A stretch of 28,993 nucleotides of DNA from a virus, in IMG/VR virus record IMGVR_UViG_3300031659_000061, positions 1 to 28,993 of that record, one strand, 5' to 3'. How positions within the stretch are numbered: the stretch's first letter is position 1; the number at the start of each line of letters is the position of its first letter. Below the pieces are notes generated by a model, which saw nothing but the letters and a program-made list of their open reading frames with translations, did no database searches and was not told where the DNA came from. The position numbers and the translations under genes are program-made. Positions 6,854-14,078 of the stretch are shown here, one piece after another.

Positions 6854-8620
6854 TTATGATCCCATAGTAGATTGTAAAGCTCCAACCATTGCACCATAGT
6901 CTCCATCATGTTTAGAAATTAAACCGTCAATTACTTCAGTTGCTTTAGCTTCATCATAATCATCACCGAATGCTTTTTTCAACACTGCAGTTGCGTATTC
7001 TTTGAATTGATCATCAGAAGTAATATCTTCCTCATTAATCTTAGCTTCTTTTACTAATGGAATTTCAATGCCATCTTCAGATACATCGTTTGCCTCATCA
7101 GGAATTACTTCAGTAACCTTTTGATCTGTTGTAACTAATTTACCAGCTAATGCAGATAAGTTTTTAACTTTACCCTTATTCATTATATCACCAGCAATAC
7201 CAGCTGCAGTTTCTGAACCATCACCTTTAATTGTTGGAATAGCAATACCGTCAGCTCCAGCTACTTGATCTTTTACTTCAGCTTTTTCAACTTTAGCAAT
7301 TACTTCAGCAACACCTTCTTTAACATGCACGTCTTTAGCCCACTGAATATAACTCTCATCACCTTGTTCAAAATCAGATATAATAGTCTCTAAATCTTTT
7401 TTATCATACCCAGCAGATTTACCGAGTTTCAAAAATGATCCTTTTGATTTTAGATCCTTATCAGTTAAATCATTAAACCAATCTAATAAGTTACTTTGTT
7501 GTTTAGCTTCTTTAACTGCTTTAGGTTTACCCTTTGCGTTTACTTCATCTTCGATATCCTCGGCGCGATCTTCATCAACCTCATCTTCATAATCTTCTTC
7601 ACCTTTTTTGGTTTTAGATTTATCACCTTTATTTCCACCAAGTGTTACTTCATCAAAACCTTCATCAGTTTTATCATCATCTTCATAATCTTCTTCATCT
7701 TCTTCAGACTCAGAATCATCACCTTTATTTCCACCCCAAACAACTTTGTCATAGGCTTCATTTACAAAATTAGAAAAAGACATAATAGCAGATTCATTCT
7801 TTTCAGCATCTTCCTCTTCCTCTTTATCAAACTTAGCATCTTTCTTTAAAGATTTGATTTGAGCATCATCAGATTTAACAGCTCCTTTATAATGGTCTGC
7901 TTTTTCTTTATCATCCTCAGAATCAACTTTCTTATCTCCTTTGTCTTCTAACTCATCACCATCTTTTTCATCGTCCTTTCCTTTTGACTCATCGGACTCT
8001 GAAAGGGGATCAGCAGAAGCAGCAACAGGAACAGCATAGTCTTCTTCTTCTTCATTATCATCACGATAATTAACGTTCTTATTAATAGTTTCTTCTTTTT
8101 CTTTAATGAAATCTTCAAAAGCCATAATTCTTTTGGTAGCTTTAGGTGTTTCAACTTCTTCATCAGCAACAGGAACTCCATCTTCATCTGATACTTCATC
8201 AGCTTCTTCTGGTACTTCCTTTGTAACTTCTTGTTCATCTGATACTAAATCATCATCGGCTTCTTCTTCAGTAGCATCTTCCTCTACTTCTTCGACTTCA
8301 GCAGCAACTTCTTCTTCACCTTCTTTAGATTTAGCTTCACCTTCTACAGATTTAGGTTTACCTTTTGCATTTACTTCATCTTCGATATCTTCAGCACGAT
8401 CTTCTTCAAGATCTTCTTCAGAAATATTATCTTTATTGGCAAAGCTTTTGGATAGTGCTTCTAGTTTAGAAAGAAGATCTTTCTCTTTCTTTAATTCATC
8501 TATACTGTTAAAACCAATCTTTTTGATCAATTCTTCGACAGCTTCTTGGCTTACTTTTGCAGATTCTGTGATCGGTTGATCCTTAGCAGACATTGCAGAA
8601 AACTTTTTGACTGATTTCAT
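6854..8620 (-). CDS. Very acidic mosaic prohead core/internal-type protein (588 aa)
   Basis: The start is taken at the ATG at 8620. The open frame reaches 8812, but the extra 64 codons lie mostly inside uvsW, and the 8620 start gives a leader, MKSVKKFSAMSAKDQPITES, with a cleavage-like ITE-S. Long stretches are Glu/Asp-rich. Two further leader-like sequences lie inside, each preceded by Ile and headed by Met: MAFEDFIKEK (from residue 166) and MSFSNFVNEA (from 280). EDRAEDIEDEVNAKGKPK occurs at 73-90 and 350-367, GGNKGD twice (296-301, 328-333), and PEEADEVSDEDG-like blocks at 137-148 and 507-517. The C-terminal part (about 375-430 and 535-588) looks folded, ending in a helical segment. Acidity and leader suggest a scaffold/core or internal head protein like T4 gp22, gp67 or gp68, processed into several pieces. 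No homology to those is claimed. Confidence 0.78.
   Translation of the reverse strand: MKSVKKFSAMSAKDQPITESAKVSQEAVEELIKKIGFNSIDELKKEKDLLSKLEALSKSFANKDNISEEDLEEDRAEDIEDEVNAKGKPKSVEGEAKSKEGEEEVAAEVEEVEEDATEEEADDDLVSDEQEVTKEVPEEADEVSDEDGVPVADEEVETPKATKRIMAFEDFIKEKEETINKNVNYRDDNEEEEDYAVPVAASADPLSESDESKGKDDEKDGDELEDKGDKKVDSEDDKEKADHYKGAVKSDDAQIKSLKKDAKFDKEEEEDAEKNESAIMSFSNFVNEAYDKVVWGGNKGDDSESEEDEEDYEDDDKTDEGFDEVTLGGNKGDKSKTKKGEEDYEDEVDEDRAEDIEDEVNAKGKPKAVKEAKQQSNLLDWFNDLTDKDLKSKGSFLKLGKSAGYDKKDLETIISDFEQGDESYIQWAKDVHVKEGVAEVIAKVEKAEVKDQVAGADGIAIPTIKGDGSETAAGIAGDIMNKGKVKNLSALAGKLVTTDQKVTEVIPDEANDVSEDGIEIPLVKEAKINEEDITSDDQFKEYATAVLKKAFGDDYDEAKATEVIDGLISKHDGDYGAMVGALQSTMGS
7520..7573 (-). repeat. 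54-bp direct repeat, copy 2 (partner at 8351-8404)
   Basis: This copy and 8351-8404 encode the same 18 residues. They differ at five bases, all silent third positions (CGC/CGT, GCC/GCT, GAG/GAA, AAC/AAT, AAG/AAA). This copy has G or C at every one of the five. Confidence 0.85.
8351..8404 (-). repeat. 54-bp direct repeat, copy 1 (partner at 7520-7573)
   Basis: This copy encodes the same 18 residues as 7520-7573 (EDRAEDIEDEVNAKGKPK) and has A or T at each of the five differing third positions. It is the N-proximal member of the internal duplication in the acidic mosaic protein. Confidence 0.85.
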
Positions 8621-8638
8621 GTTAGTTGTTTTATTTTT

Positions 8639-8648
8639 TTTATATATC
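8639..8648 (-). promoter_or_regulatory. Late-promoter-like element GATATATAAA
   Basis: The minus strand reads GATATATAAA, nine of ten bases matching the element before the genes at 4163, 14435 and 25887. It ends 18 bases before the ATG at 8620. This supports 8620 rather than 8812 as the start of the acidic protein. Confidence 0.48.
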
Positions 8649-8675
8649 CATGTCTTACTTAAAAGATATTCTATA

Positions 8676-10181
8676 TTAGAATCTGATGTTTTGTACATCA
8701 AACGGAAACTTTTCTTCTTTATATATTGTTCGCCTAGCAATACCATGTCTATAAACGTAATTAACCCAGTCATGTTCCTCGGCTTTATATCTAAAATCAT
8801 CAATAAAGTCATAGATTTTCACTACATCCTTTGATTCATGTTTTCTTAATCCCCTACCTATACTTTGTCTAATGATCACTTCTGATTTAAAACTTTCAGT
8901 GAAGAATATGTTATGTATATTTTTTATAGATATACCGGTTGAGAATGTTCCATATGATGCTACAATAATAACATCATCGTTTTTTTCCATCCTGGCTTTA
9001 AACTCTTCTCTTATATCTACATTAACTGAACCATCTACATAGTAAACTTTCTTGTCAGTTATTTGTCTTAGTTTTTGATACACCTTTTCGCCGTATGCTA
9101 TTTTATGAAATAGTACTAATGAATTTGATGTTGATTTTTTAATTACTTGGCAAACAAAATCTAATCTTTTTTCACTTTGATTAATAAAGTTTTGTTCTAA
9201 TCCAAATAATTTCTGTCTATCTTGTGGGTTCTTTGAAAGAAACGAGAATGATTCTTTCTGAGCATCAGTTGCATAATCCATGTGGAGCTGCATAACTTTA
9301 CATGAAGCAATAAATCCTTGCTGTTGTAATTGGCTTGCCTTTACTTGAGTAACCAAAGGTCCCATTGCCGACATTAAGCTTAGTCTATTAACAGTTCCTT
9401 TCTTAGGTATTGTTCCACTTAAACCAAACCTAAAATCACAGTGCCAACATTTATCCATTATCTTTTGAATAGATGCAGCTTTTGCTTTATGAGTTTCATC
9501 GACAAACACAGCATCAAATTGACTAAAGTATTCCTCATCTTTTTTAACTAGCGATTGGTATGTACCTATTACTAAGTTAGAACTTTTTCTAATCTCTGCA
9601 CCTGCATATACTTGCTGAGTCTTTAATGGAACGCCACACCTGTTATATTCATCGAAATCACCAGTAGCTTGTAATACTAAATTTACATTAGGAACAATCA
9701 TTAAGATTTTTTTCTTTCCTAACTTATCCATCATATATGCAACTACCATAAAGGATATTAGAGTTTTACCTGCAGATGTTGCAAGCTCAGCTAAACACCT
9801 TCTATATTTTAATATTTTAAATGCTGCATCTATTTGATATTCTCTAGGTTTGAAATTAGGGTGTTTTTCAAAAATACTTGTTACCCATAACCTAAATGAT
9901 TCTTCGTTGATGTCAGTATCAAAAATATCAGTGATACCATTTAAAGAACATTGGAAATCATAATCTTTACAGATATCTAATATCTCTTTCCATAAACCAG
10001 CTGGTATTTTATTTCTTTTTACAAAGGAGACGTTACCGTCCCATACTTTCTTTTTAACTAAAGGATGAAATCTCCACCCTTCAATCTTTTTAGTTAAACT
10101 GCTCTTCAACTGCTCGTACTCTAATTCAGTACATGCATCGATGACCAAAAACTTTTTATTTTCTGATAGGGATAGTTCCAT
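8676..10181 (-). CDS. uvsW: UvsW-type superfamily 2 DNA/RNA helicase
   Basis: At 501 aa this is the same size as T4 UvsW (503 aa). Superfamily 2 motifs appear in order: REYQ near 113-116, Walker A ATSAGKT (134-140), the DEAH-type box DETH (228-231), motif III LSGT (254-257), the motif V region around TGISIK (415-420) and motif VI QSIGRGLR (439-446). The first ~100 residues correspond to the N-terminal DNA-binding domain seen in T4 UvsW. In T4, UvsW unwinds R-loops and D-loops, drives branch migration and helps switch from origin- to recombination-dependent replication. It lies three bases downstream of the uvsY-like gene, as uvsW and uvsY are neighbours in T4. Its 3' end stops 55 bases before the start of the acidic head protein. 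Confidence 0.95.
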   Translation of the reverse strand: MELSLSENKKFLVIDACTELEYEQLKSSLTKKIEGWRFHPLVKKKVWDGNVSFVKRNKIPAGLWKEILDICKDYDFQCSLNGITDIFDTDINEESFRLWVTSIFEKHPNFKPREYQIDAAFKILKYRRCLAELATSAGKTLISFMVVAYMMDKLGKKKILMIVPNVNLVLQATGDFDEYNRCGVPLKTQQVYAGAEIRKSSNLVIGTYQSLVKKDEEYFSQFDAVFVDETHKAKAASIQKIMDKCWHCDFRFGLSGTIPKKGTVNRLSLMSAMGPLVTQVKASQLQQQGFIASCKVMQLHMDYATDAQKESFSFLSKNPQDRQKLFGLEQNFINQSEKRLDFVCQVIKKSTSNSLVLFHKIAYGEKVYQKLRQITDKKVYYVDGSVNVDIREEFKARMEKNDDVIIVASYGTFSTGISIKNIHNIFFTESFKSEVIIRQSIGRGLRKHESKDVVKIYDFIDDFRYKAEEHDWVNYVYRHGIARRTIYKEEKFPFDVQNIRF

Positions 10182-10184
10182 TAA

Positions 10185-10634
10185 TTAATATTCTTTATCG
10201 TCCAGGTTTATTCTGTTACGAATAGCGAATGCTAGATTATCGCAAGTCTTTATACATTCTTGGTAATAGTCCATGTGGGATTGTAGCATTTCCATCTGAG
10301 TTCTTAAATGACTCAAATCAGCTTTGATGAAAGCAACCTTTTCGCCGCTTGTTAATTTAATATCATATTCTAATGAATACTCCCGATATTTAATTTTATA
10401 ATAGCGATCATATGCTGCTTGCCTTTTATGTTTAGTCGTTTTAAAATCTGTAATTTTATCTAACAAGATTTGCCTGTAAGATAACATAAGTACTTGACAT
10501 TCAGCCAAGTTGCTCATTTCTTTTAACAAACCAACAAGGTTAGTTATCTTTTCTTTCCAGTTAGATCGGTCAGTAGCTAATCTAGTTGCTAGAACCTCAT
10601 TAGCCTCACCTGTTGATGTATCATTGTACTCCAT
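10185..10634 (-). CDS. uvsY: UvsY-like recombination mediator
   Basis: At 149 aa it is close to T4 UvsY (137 aa) and occupies the place next to uvsW. The protein is almost wholly helical and charged. It keeps the pattern of the family: a helix with an L..Y core, a basic middle (KTTKHKRQAAYDRYYK), a turn, then a long C-terminal helix ending in CDNLAFAIRNRI. T4 UvsY has CSGALDAIKSRGFAI at the corresponding place. UvsY loads the UvsX recombinase onto gp32-coated single-stranded DNA. The start overlaps the stop of the 72-aa gene (TAATG), so translation is probably coupled. The assignment rests on length, pattern and neighbourhood, and the primary sequence identity is low. Confidence 0.68.
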   Translation of the reverse strand: MEYNDTSTGEANEVLATRLATDRSNWKEKITNLVGLLKEMSNLAECQVLMLSYRQILLDKITDFKTTKHKRQAAYDRYYKIKYREYSLEYDIKLTSGEKVAFIKADLSHLRTQMEMLQSHMDYYQECIKTCDNLAFAIRNRINLDDKEY

Positions 10635-10852
10635 TAGAATATACCTTTATCATTATTAATCTTCTTGTAGCTCTTTACTTTGGGTTGAAACTTCTTTTTA
10701 GGTTCAGGTATTGAGAACTTAGTTTTAACTTCTCCTAATACTGATTTACTAAATTTAGAAAATAACCTAAGTTTTTTACCATCCTCTTCTGCATCTTTAT
10801 AAAAATCATCTAGTTCTTCGCTCACGAAATTATTATATTTTTGTATACTCAT
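10634..10852 (-). CDS. 72-aa protein with prohead-type leader inside the recombination operon
   Basis: The function is not recognised. The N-terminus MSIQKYNNFVSEE has the same shape as the head-cargo leaders (Y-x-x-F-V-S-E). The rest is strongly basic toward the C-terminus (EPKKKFQPKVKSYKKINNDK), which suggests nucleic-acid binding. It overlaps both neighbours by one base (TAATG on each side), between the primase and the uvsY-like gene. In T4-like phages small accessory genes are common in this place. The leader could mean the protein is packaged, or the resemblance could be chance in such a short protein. Confidence 0.65.
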   Translation of the reverse strand: MSIQKYNNFVSEELDDFYKDAEEDGKKLRLFSKFSKSVLGEVKTKFSIPEPKKKFQPKVKSYKKINNDKGIF

Positions 10853-11928
10853 TATATAAAAATAATATCTAATGAGTTATTTGTAAAATATTTATCTAGG
10901 TCACCTAAACAACCGGTTCGATTAGCAAATTCATATTTCACTAGATCATTTAAATCTTTTACTTTTCTTTTTGGGATATCAAAGTCCTTTAAAAACTTTT
11001 CCCACATAAATACAGTTTGACCACCTTTTAATTTCTCTATCATTCGAGTTTTACCCTCCATATCGTTATCAAAGAAATATCTTGCTGTAGGTATTTCGTT
11101 AAATTCAATTATCTGCTTCTTAACTCCAGTTAAACCGATTGAGTTATTCATAAACATTGCATCGATTGGACCTTCAAAGATAGAAAAATCTCTAGACATA
11201 TCTACATTTAAAATACCGAATAACATTGATATTTTATTTAAGTTGTCTAACTCTTCTTCATCTACTTCTAGTGGTCTTTTTAATCTATCATATATCCTTT
11301 CGATGTTCCAAGTCTTATATTTAGGGCCAACATTATCAGCACCTAATGCTCTTGTTTGAAACCCTACAATATTACCAGTTGGTGTTAAATTAAAAACATA
11401 TAGTTCTCTACGTCGTGGATCAAATGCAAACCTTTCAGTTTTATGATGGAGTAACCTACTCTTCAAATAAGGATATGCCTGATACGTTAAACTATTAATT
11501 GGATATACATTAAATCCTAAAGCTACTTCATCAAAAGTTAATGCTATAGATTTAATTTTATCAAATAGATGGAAATCTAAACTTTCACCTAATGAGAAAT
11601 GTTTTCGGTTTTCCTTTATATAATTTATTACATCAATCCTATCATCACCTTCAAAGTTTTCATGATGGTCTGCTAAGAAAACATCTAGAGAGGAATGTGC
11701 GGAGCAGTTATAACAATGGAAGTATAAATCGTTCCAATATAAGTTACCTCGTTTTTTCCTAGGTGTTGATGTTGAATCTCCACAATATGGGCATGCCATA
11801 TTTAGTCTTCCTTTACTTTCTAAAATTCTTCTTTTCTCCGGATGGGAGTGGTTATTATGAAGAACTCGGACCACCTTGTCGATGATCCGAGCTTTCATTT
11901 CAGAAGATATTATTACTTCTGCTGCCAT
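10852..11928 (-). CDS. 61: DNA primase, T4 gp61 type
   Basis: At 358 aa it is close to T4 gp61 (342 aa). The N-terminal zinc finger has C46-P-Y-C49 and C72-Y-N-C75. A TOPRIM domain follows, with the catalytic glutamate in FEGPIDAM (E252) and the metal-binding pair in FFDNDM (D287, D289). gp61 makes short RNA primers for lagging-strand synthesis and works inside the gp41 helicase hexamer. The gene begins five bases after the stop of gene 32 and overlaps the 72-aa gene by one base, so replication and recombination genes form one unit reading 32, 61, 72-aa gene, uvsY, uvsW. No Shine-Dalgarno is visible. Confidence 0.92.
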   Translation of the reverse strand: MAAEVIISSEMKARIIDKVVRVLHNNHSHPEKRRILESKGRLNMACPYCGDSTSTPRKKRGNLYWNDLYFHCYNCSAHSSLDVFLADHHENFEGDDRIDVINYIKENRKHFSLGESLDFHLFDKIKSIALTFDEVALGFNVYPINSLTYQAYPYLKSRLLHHKTERFAFDPRRRELYVFNLTPTGNIVGFQTRALGADNVGPKYKTWNIERIYDRLKRPLEVDEEELDNLNKISMLFGILNVDMSRDFSIFEGPIDAMFMNNSIGLTGVKKQIIEFNEIPTARYFFDNDMEGKTRMIEKLKGGQTVFMWEKFLKDFDIPKRKVKDLNDLVKYEFANRTGCLGDLDKYFTNNSLDIIFI

Positions 11929-11933
11929 ATTTA

Positions 11934-12860
11934 TTAAAGATCTAACCCATTAATGAATTCATCAAAATCTTCTTTTTTCTCAGTACCGCCCGATGTTGGA
12001 GCAGCTTGAGTTTCAGTTTTTGTTTCAGTCGTTACTTTAGTTGCAGCGGCTTCAGTTACCTTTGTATTAACCGGTGCTGGTTTTGATCTTGTGATGTTTT
12101 GTATTGAATCACCTGGAGAATGGAACTGAGATAATACTCCCATTACCTTTCCTCTAACAGTATCATCCCATGCCTTGTAACCCCAACCATTTAAATCTGG
12201 TGCTGTACCTAACAATTCTAAAATTGCTTTACGGCTTGCATCATCATTAGTAACCGGTTCACCGCCGATTGTCATTGGAGATTTATTTCCATGGAATTTA
12301 CTTGAGTCATAATTTGGAAAACCACCCTTCTTAGAAATTACTAATTCAAAGTTTTTTCCTTCGAATGGATCAAACACTTGAGTTGGCTCGTCGAATTGTG
12401 GATTCAGTTCTTCATCAATTTTAGTTTTGATTTTATAACCGAATTTCATAATTTTAACTTGTCCTTCTAAGTCTCTATTTTGTGGATCTTTTACGATTTG
12501 TACCAATGCATAGAATACTTCTCTACGCTTTAAACCTTCTGACATCTTTTTATCTACTGCAGATTCAGAGTTTCTTAGTTTAAAGAACATATCCTGTACT
12601 GGACATTTTTCTCCAACTGTTGAAGGGGAATCAGCATAAAAGCCGTTTCCTTCTCTGTCTTCTAGCCAGTAGACATATTTACGTTCGAATGGTTTTCTTG
12701 GGTTTTTTGCATTAGGTAGAAACCTAATTAAAGATCGGTAGATACCGTCTTGTCCTTGATCTGGTTTAGGTGTGTATAAATCGCTTCCTCCTGTGGAAGG
12801 TCTTTCACCAGTGTCTAAATCTTTTACACTTACATTAAAAATGTCGAATTCGTTTGCCAT
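11934..12860 (-). CDS. 32: Single-stranded DNA-binding protein, T4 gp32 type
   Basis: At 308 aa it is close to T4 gp32 (301 aa). The core OB-fold region includes YWLEDREG, GEKCPVQDMF, the FYALVQIVKDP strand and FDPFEGKNFELVISKKGGFPNYDSSKF; the last closely matches T4 [22 protein letters not shown]. The C-terminal tail is Thr/Glu/Ala-rich and ends in the acidic DFDEFINGLDL, the tail that recruits replication partners. Only one cysteine is present (C86 in KCPV). T4 gp32 binds zinc with three cysteines and a histidine, so the zinc site appears lost. The gene has a long leader (12861-13018) with a promoter-like element and a bulged stem. T4 gp32 represses its own translation at such a leader, so similar control is plausible. 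Confidence 0.93.
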   Translation of the reverse strand: MANEFDIFNVSVKDLDTGERPSTGGSDLYTPKPDQGQDGIYRSLIRFLPNAKNPRKPFERKYVYWLEDREGNGFYADSPSTVGEKCPVQDMFFKLRNSESAVDKKMSEGLKRREVFYALVQIVKDPQNRDLEGQVKIMKFGYKIKTKIDEELNPQFDEPTQVFDPFEGKNFELVISKKGGFPNYDSSKFHGNKSPMTIGGEPVTNDDASRKAILELLGTAPDLNGWGYKAWDDTVRGKVMGVLSQFHSPGDSIQNITRSKPAPVNTKVTEAAATKVTTETKTETQAAPTSGGTEKKEDFDEFINGLDL

Positions 12861-13018
12861 GTTAATTGCCTTTTTTTTGTTATTATTATTAATTGTTTAT
12901 AATTGATAACAAAGCTCTGTGCCTAAACTATTATTTAATTTGCCTATTTACTTTGCCGTGTTATCGCCTGTTTAAAAAGTAACCATTTAATTATTGATTC
13001 CTTTGTTTATTATATATT
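12861..13018 (-). promoter_or_regulatory. Leader of gene 32: promoter-like element and bulged stem
   Basis: AATATATAAT (13009-13018, minus strand) matches nine of ten bases of the late-promoter-like element and lies 148 bases before the ATG. Downstream, 12905-12914 (GATAACAAAG on the plus strand) can pair with 12959-12965 and 12951-12954, leaving a four-base bulge. The last bases before the ATG are A/T-rich, with an eight-A run followed by GGCAATTAAC. AGGCAA followed by TTAA occurs twice. T4 gene 32 carries a structured 5' leader for translational autoregulation, so a similar function is likely, though no pseudoknot is proved. Confidence 0.5.
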
Positions 13019-13027
13019 CACTAAGTC

Positions 13028-13039
13028 AGTTTGTTTCAG
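13028..13039. repeat. 12-bp inverted repeat, left arm, at the 3' end of the co-chaperonin gene
   Basis: AGTTTGTTTCAG spans the stop codon of the co-chaperonin gene and is the exact reverse complement of CTGAAACAAACT at 13348-13359. The two arms bracket that single gene. Confidence 0.7.
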
Positions 13040-13320
13040 ACTACATGAATATTTTTATCTATTATTGCAGTTATATCGTTTTCTCGTAAACTAAATACAG
13101 TATTGCCATCATATTTAAATTCAGTACCTGCTAAATCATGAAAAAGAACCTTTATACCAATTTGATATTCTGCATCTTCTACACCATCACCAACACCAAT
13201 GATCATTCCTGAATATGGCGGAGCATACATACCGTCTTGTTTGACTAAAAGTATACTACCTTTTCTATCTGGTTGTTCGTCCTTTTTTAAAAATATTCTA
13301 TTCCCTAGAGGTTTTAACAT
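13036..13320 (-). CDS. 31: GroES/gp31-like co-chaperonin
   Basis: At 94 aa it has GroES length and is shorter than T4 gp31 (111 aa). The order of segments is that of the Cpn10 fold: MLKPLGNRIFLKKDE at the start, a mobile loop around residues 18-33, YSGMIIGVGDGVED, KVLFHDLAGTEFKYDG and a closing SLRENDITAIID strand (GroES has SESDILAIVE). The loop sequence (DRKGSILLVKQDG) differs from GroES, as expected for a phage version. Phage gp31 replaces GroES on host GroEL, mainly to fold the large capsid protein. The gene stands alone between gaps of 175 and 93 bases and is bracketed by a 12-bp inverted repeat, which may mark separate regulation. Confidence 0.88.
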   Translation of the reverse strand: MLKPLGNRIFLKKDEQPDRKGSILLVKQDGMYAPPYSGMIIGVGDGVEDAEYQIGIKVLFHDLAGTEFKYDGNTVFSLRENDITAIIDKNIHVV

Positions 13321-13347
13321 ATTATTTTAAATTTAATTAGTGTAAAG

Positions 13348-13359
13348 CTGAAACAAACT
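13348..13359. repeat. 12-bp inverted repeat, right arm, upstream of the co-chaperonin gene
   Basis: CTGAAACAAACT lies 28 bases upstream of the co-chaperonin ATG and is the exact reverse complement of 13028-13039. The arms are about 310 bases apart, too far for a simple hairpin in mRNA. Confidence 0.7.
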
Positions 13360-13413
13360 CCACTAGTTGCAATATAATTTTTAACTATTGAATTGAAGAA
13401 TAGTATCTAATTG

Positions 13414-14073
13414 CTAGTTATTTGCTTTTAATGCTTTAAGTATAAAGTAGGCATCAATGATATCGTCTATAGGTTTTGGTATTTTAATGCTAAAGTCTTT
13501 ACCTTGAGTCCATTTCCAAAGTTTAGTTGATCTTAAGTTCTTATCGTTTAGGACATCATCTTGGAATGCTTTAGCCATATAATGTTTGTTTGCATTTCCT
13601 TTACCAGCTAACTTCTTTACATGAGATGGTTGAAATATAGATAGATTCTCAATTGTATACTTTTCTATTAGTTCCTTTCTTAAAAATGTATTATATTGAA
13701 TAATGTCTATAAATGAATTCCCTTTGGATCCGTACGAGAAACCTTCAAGTGCAACTGATACCTCGTCGCCTTCAAATAGTGTAGAAAAAATGTTGACCAT
13801 TAATGAACTAATATTACCAGCATCTTCTAATTTCTGACGCTCCCTGGGTAAAAACTCTTTGCTTGTTACCTCTCTATTATATGGAAATCCTAGCATAGCA
13901 GAATCATCCATGAGTTCTTTATGTACACTAAATGATTTGGGTATCTTTTTACCCTCTTCATCCCATATACGATTCCCATAATTAAAAAAAGTTATAAAGT
14001 GGTATTTACCATCAGCAGTTTCAATACATACTCCTGGGCTATTAAGTGAAAAGTCAATTCCTATATTAATCAT
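13414..14073 (-). CDS. RuvC-like / RNase H-fold nuclease
   Basis: The protein has the acidic signature of RuvC-type Holliday junction resolvases. The first strand is NIGIDFS with D7, VALEGFSYG carries E110, and DDIIDAYFILKAL supplies D203, D204 and D207 in the last helix. QPSHVKKLAGKGNANKH (149-165) matches the positively charged loop and helix before the last acid, similar to the KPSxVKKxxTGxGxAxK pattern of RuvC. At 219 aa it is longer than bacterial RuvC (about 170), because of an insert after the first strands (residues 30-80). It probably resolves branched DNA during recombination or packaging, a job done in T4 by the unrelated gp49. It starts five bases past the stop of the glycine-zipper gene. 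Confidence 0.8.
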   Translation of the reverse strand: MINIGIDFSLNSPGVCIETADGKYHFITFFNYGNRIWDEEGKKIPKSFSVHKELMDDSAMLGFPYNREVTSKEFLPRERQKLEDAGNISSLMVNIFSTLFEGDEVSVALEGFSYGSKGNSFIDIIQYNTFLRKELIEKYTIENLSIFQPSHVKKLAGKGNANKHYMAKAFQDDVLNDKNLRSTKLWKWTQGKDFSIKIPKPIDDIIDAYFILKALKANN

Positions 14074-14078
14074 ATTGT

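Noticed and set aside
7496-7849. Plus-strand Phe/Ile-rich open frame that looks like a membrane protein
   Set aside because: Its hydrophobic composition comes from reading the acidic repeat antisense. It has no independent support.
8106-8579. Plus-strand Ser-rich open frame opposite the acidic gene
   Set aside because: It is the antisense image of Glu/Asp codons (GAA/GAT read as TTC/ATC or, in shift, TCT/TCA) and has no start context or neighbours on that strand.
8621-8812. Upstream extension of the acidic protein to an ATG at 8812
   Set aside because: The extra 64 codons lie mostly inside the 3' end of uvsW in another frame and do not match the acidic composition. The ATG at 8620 gives a leader like its neighbours and is preceded by a promoter-like element.
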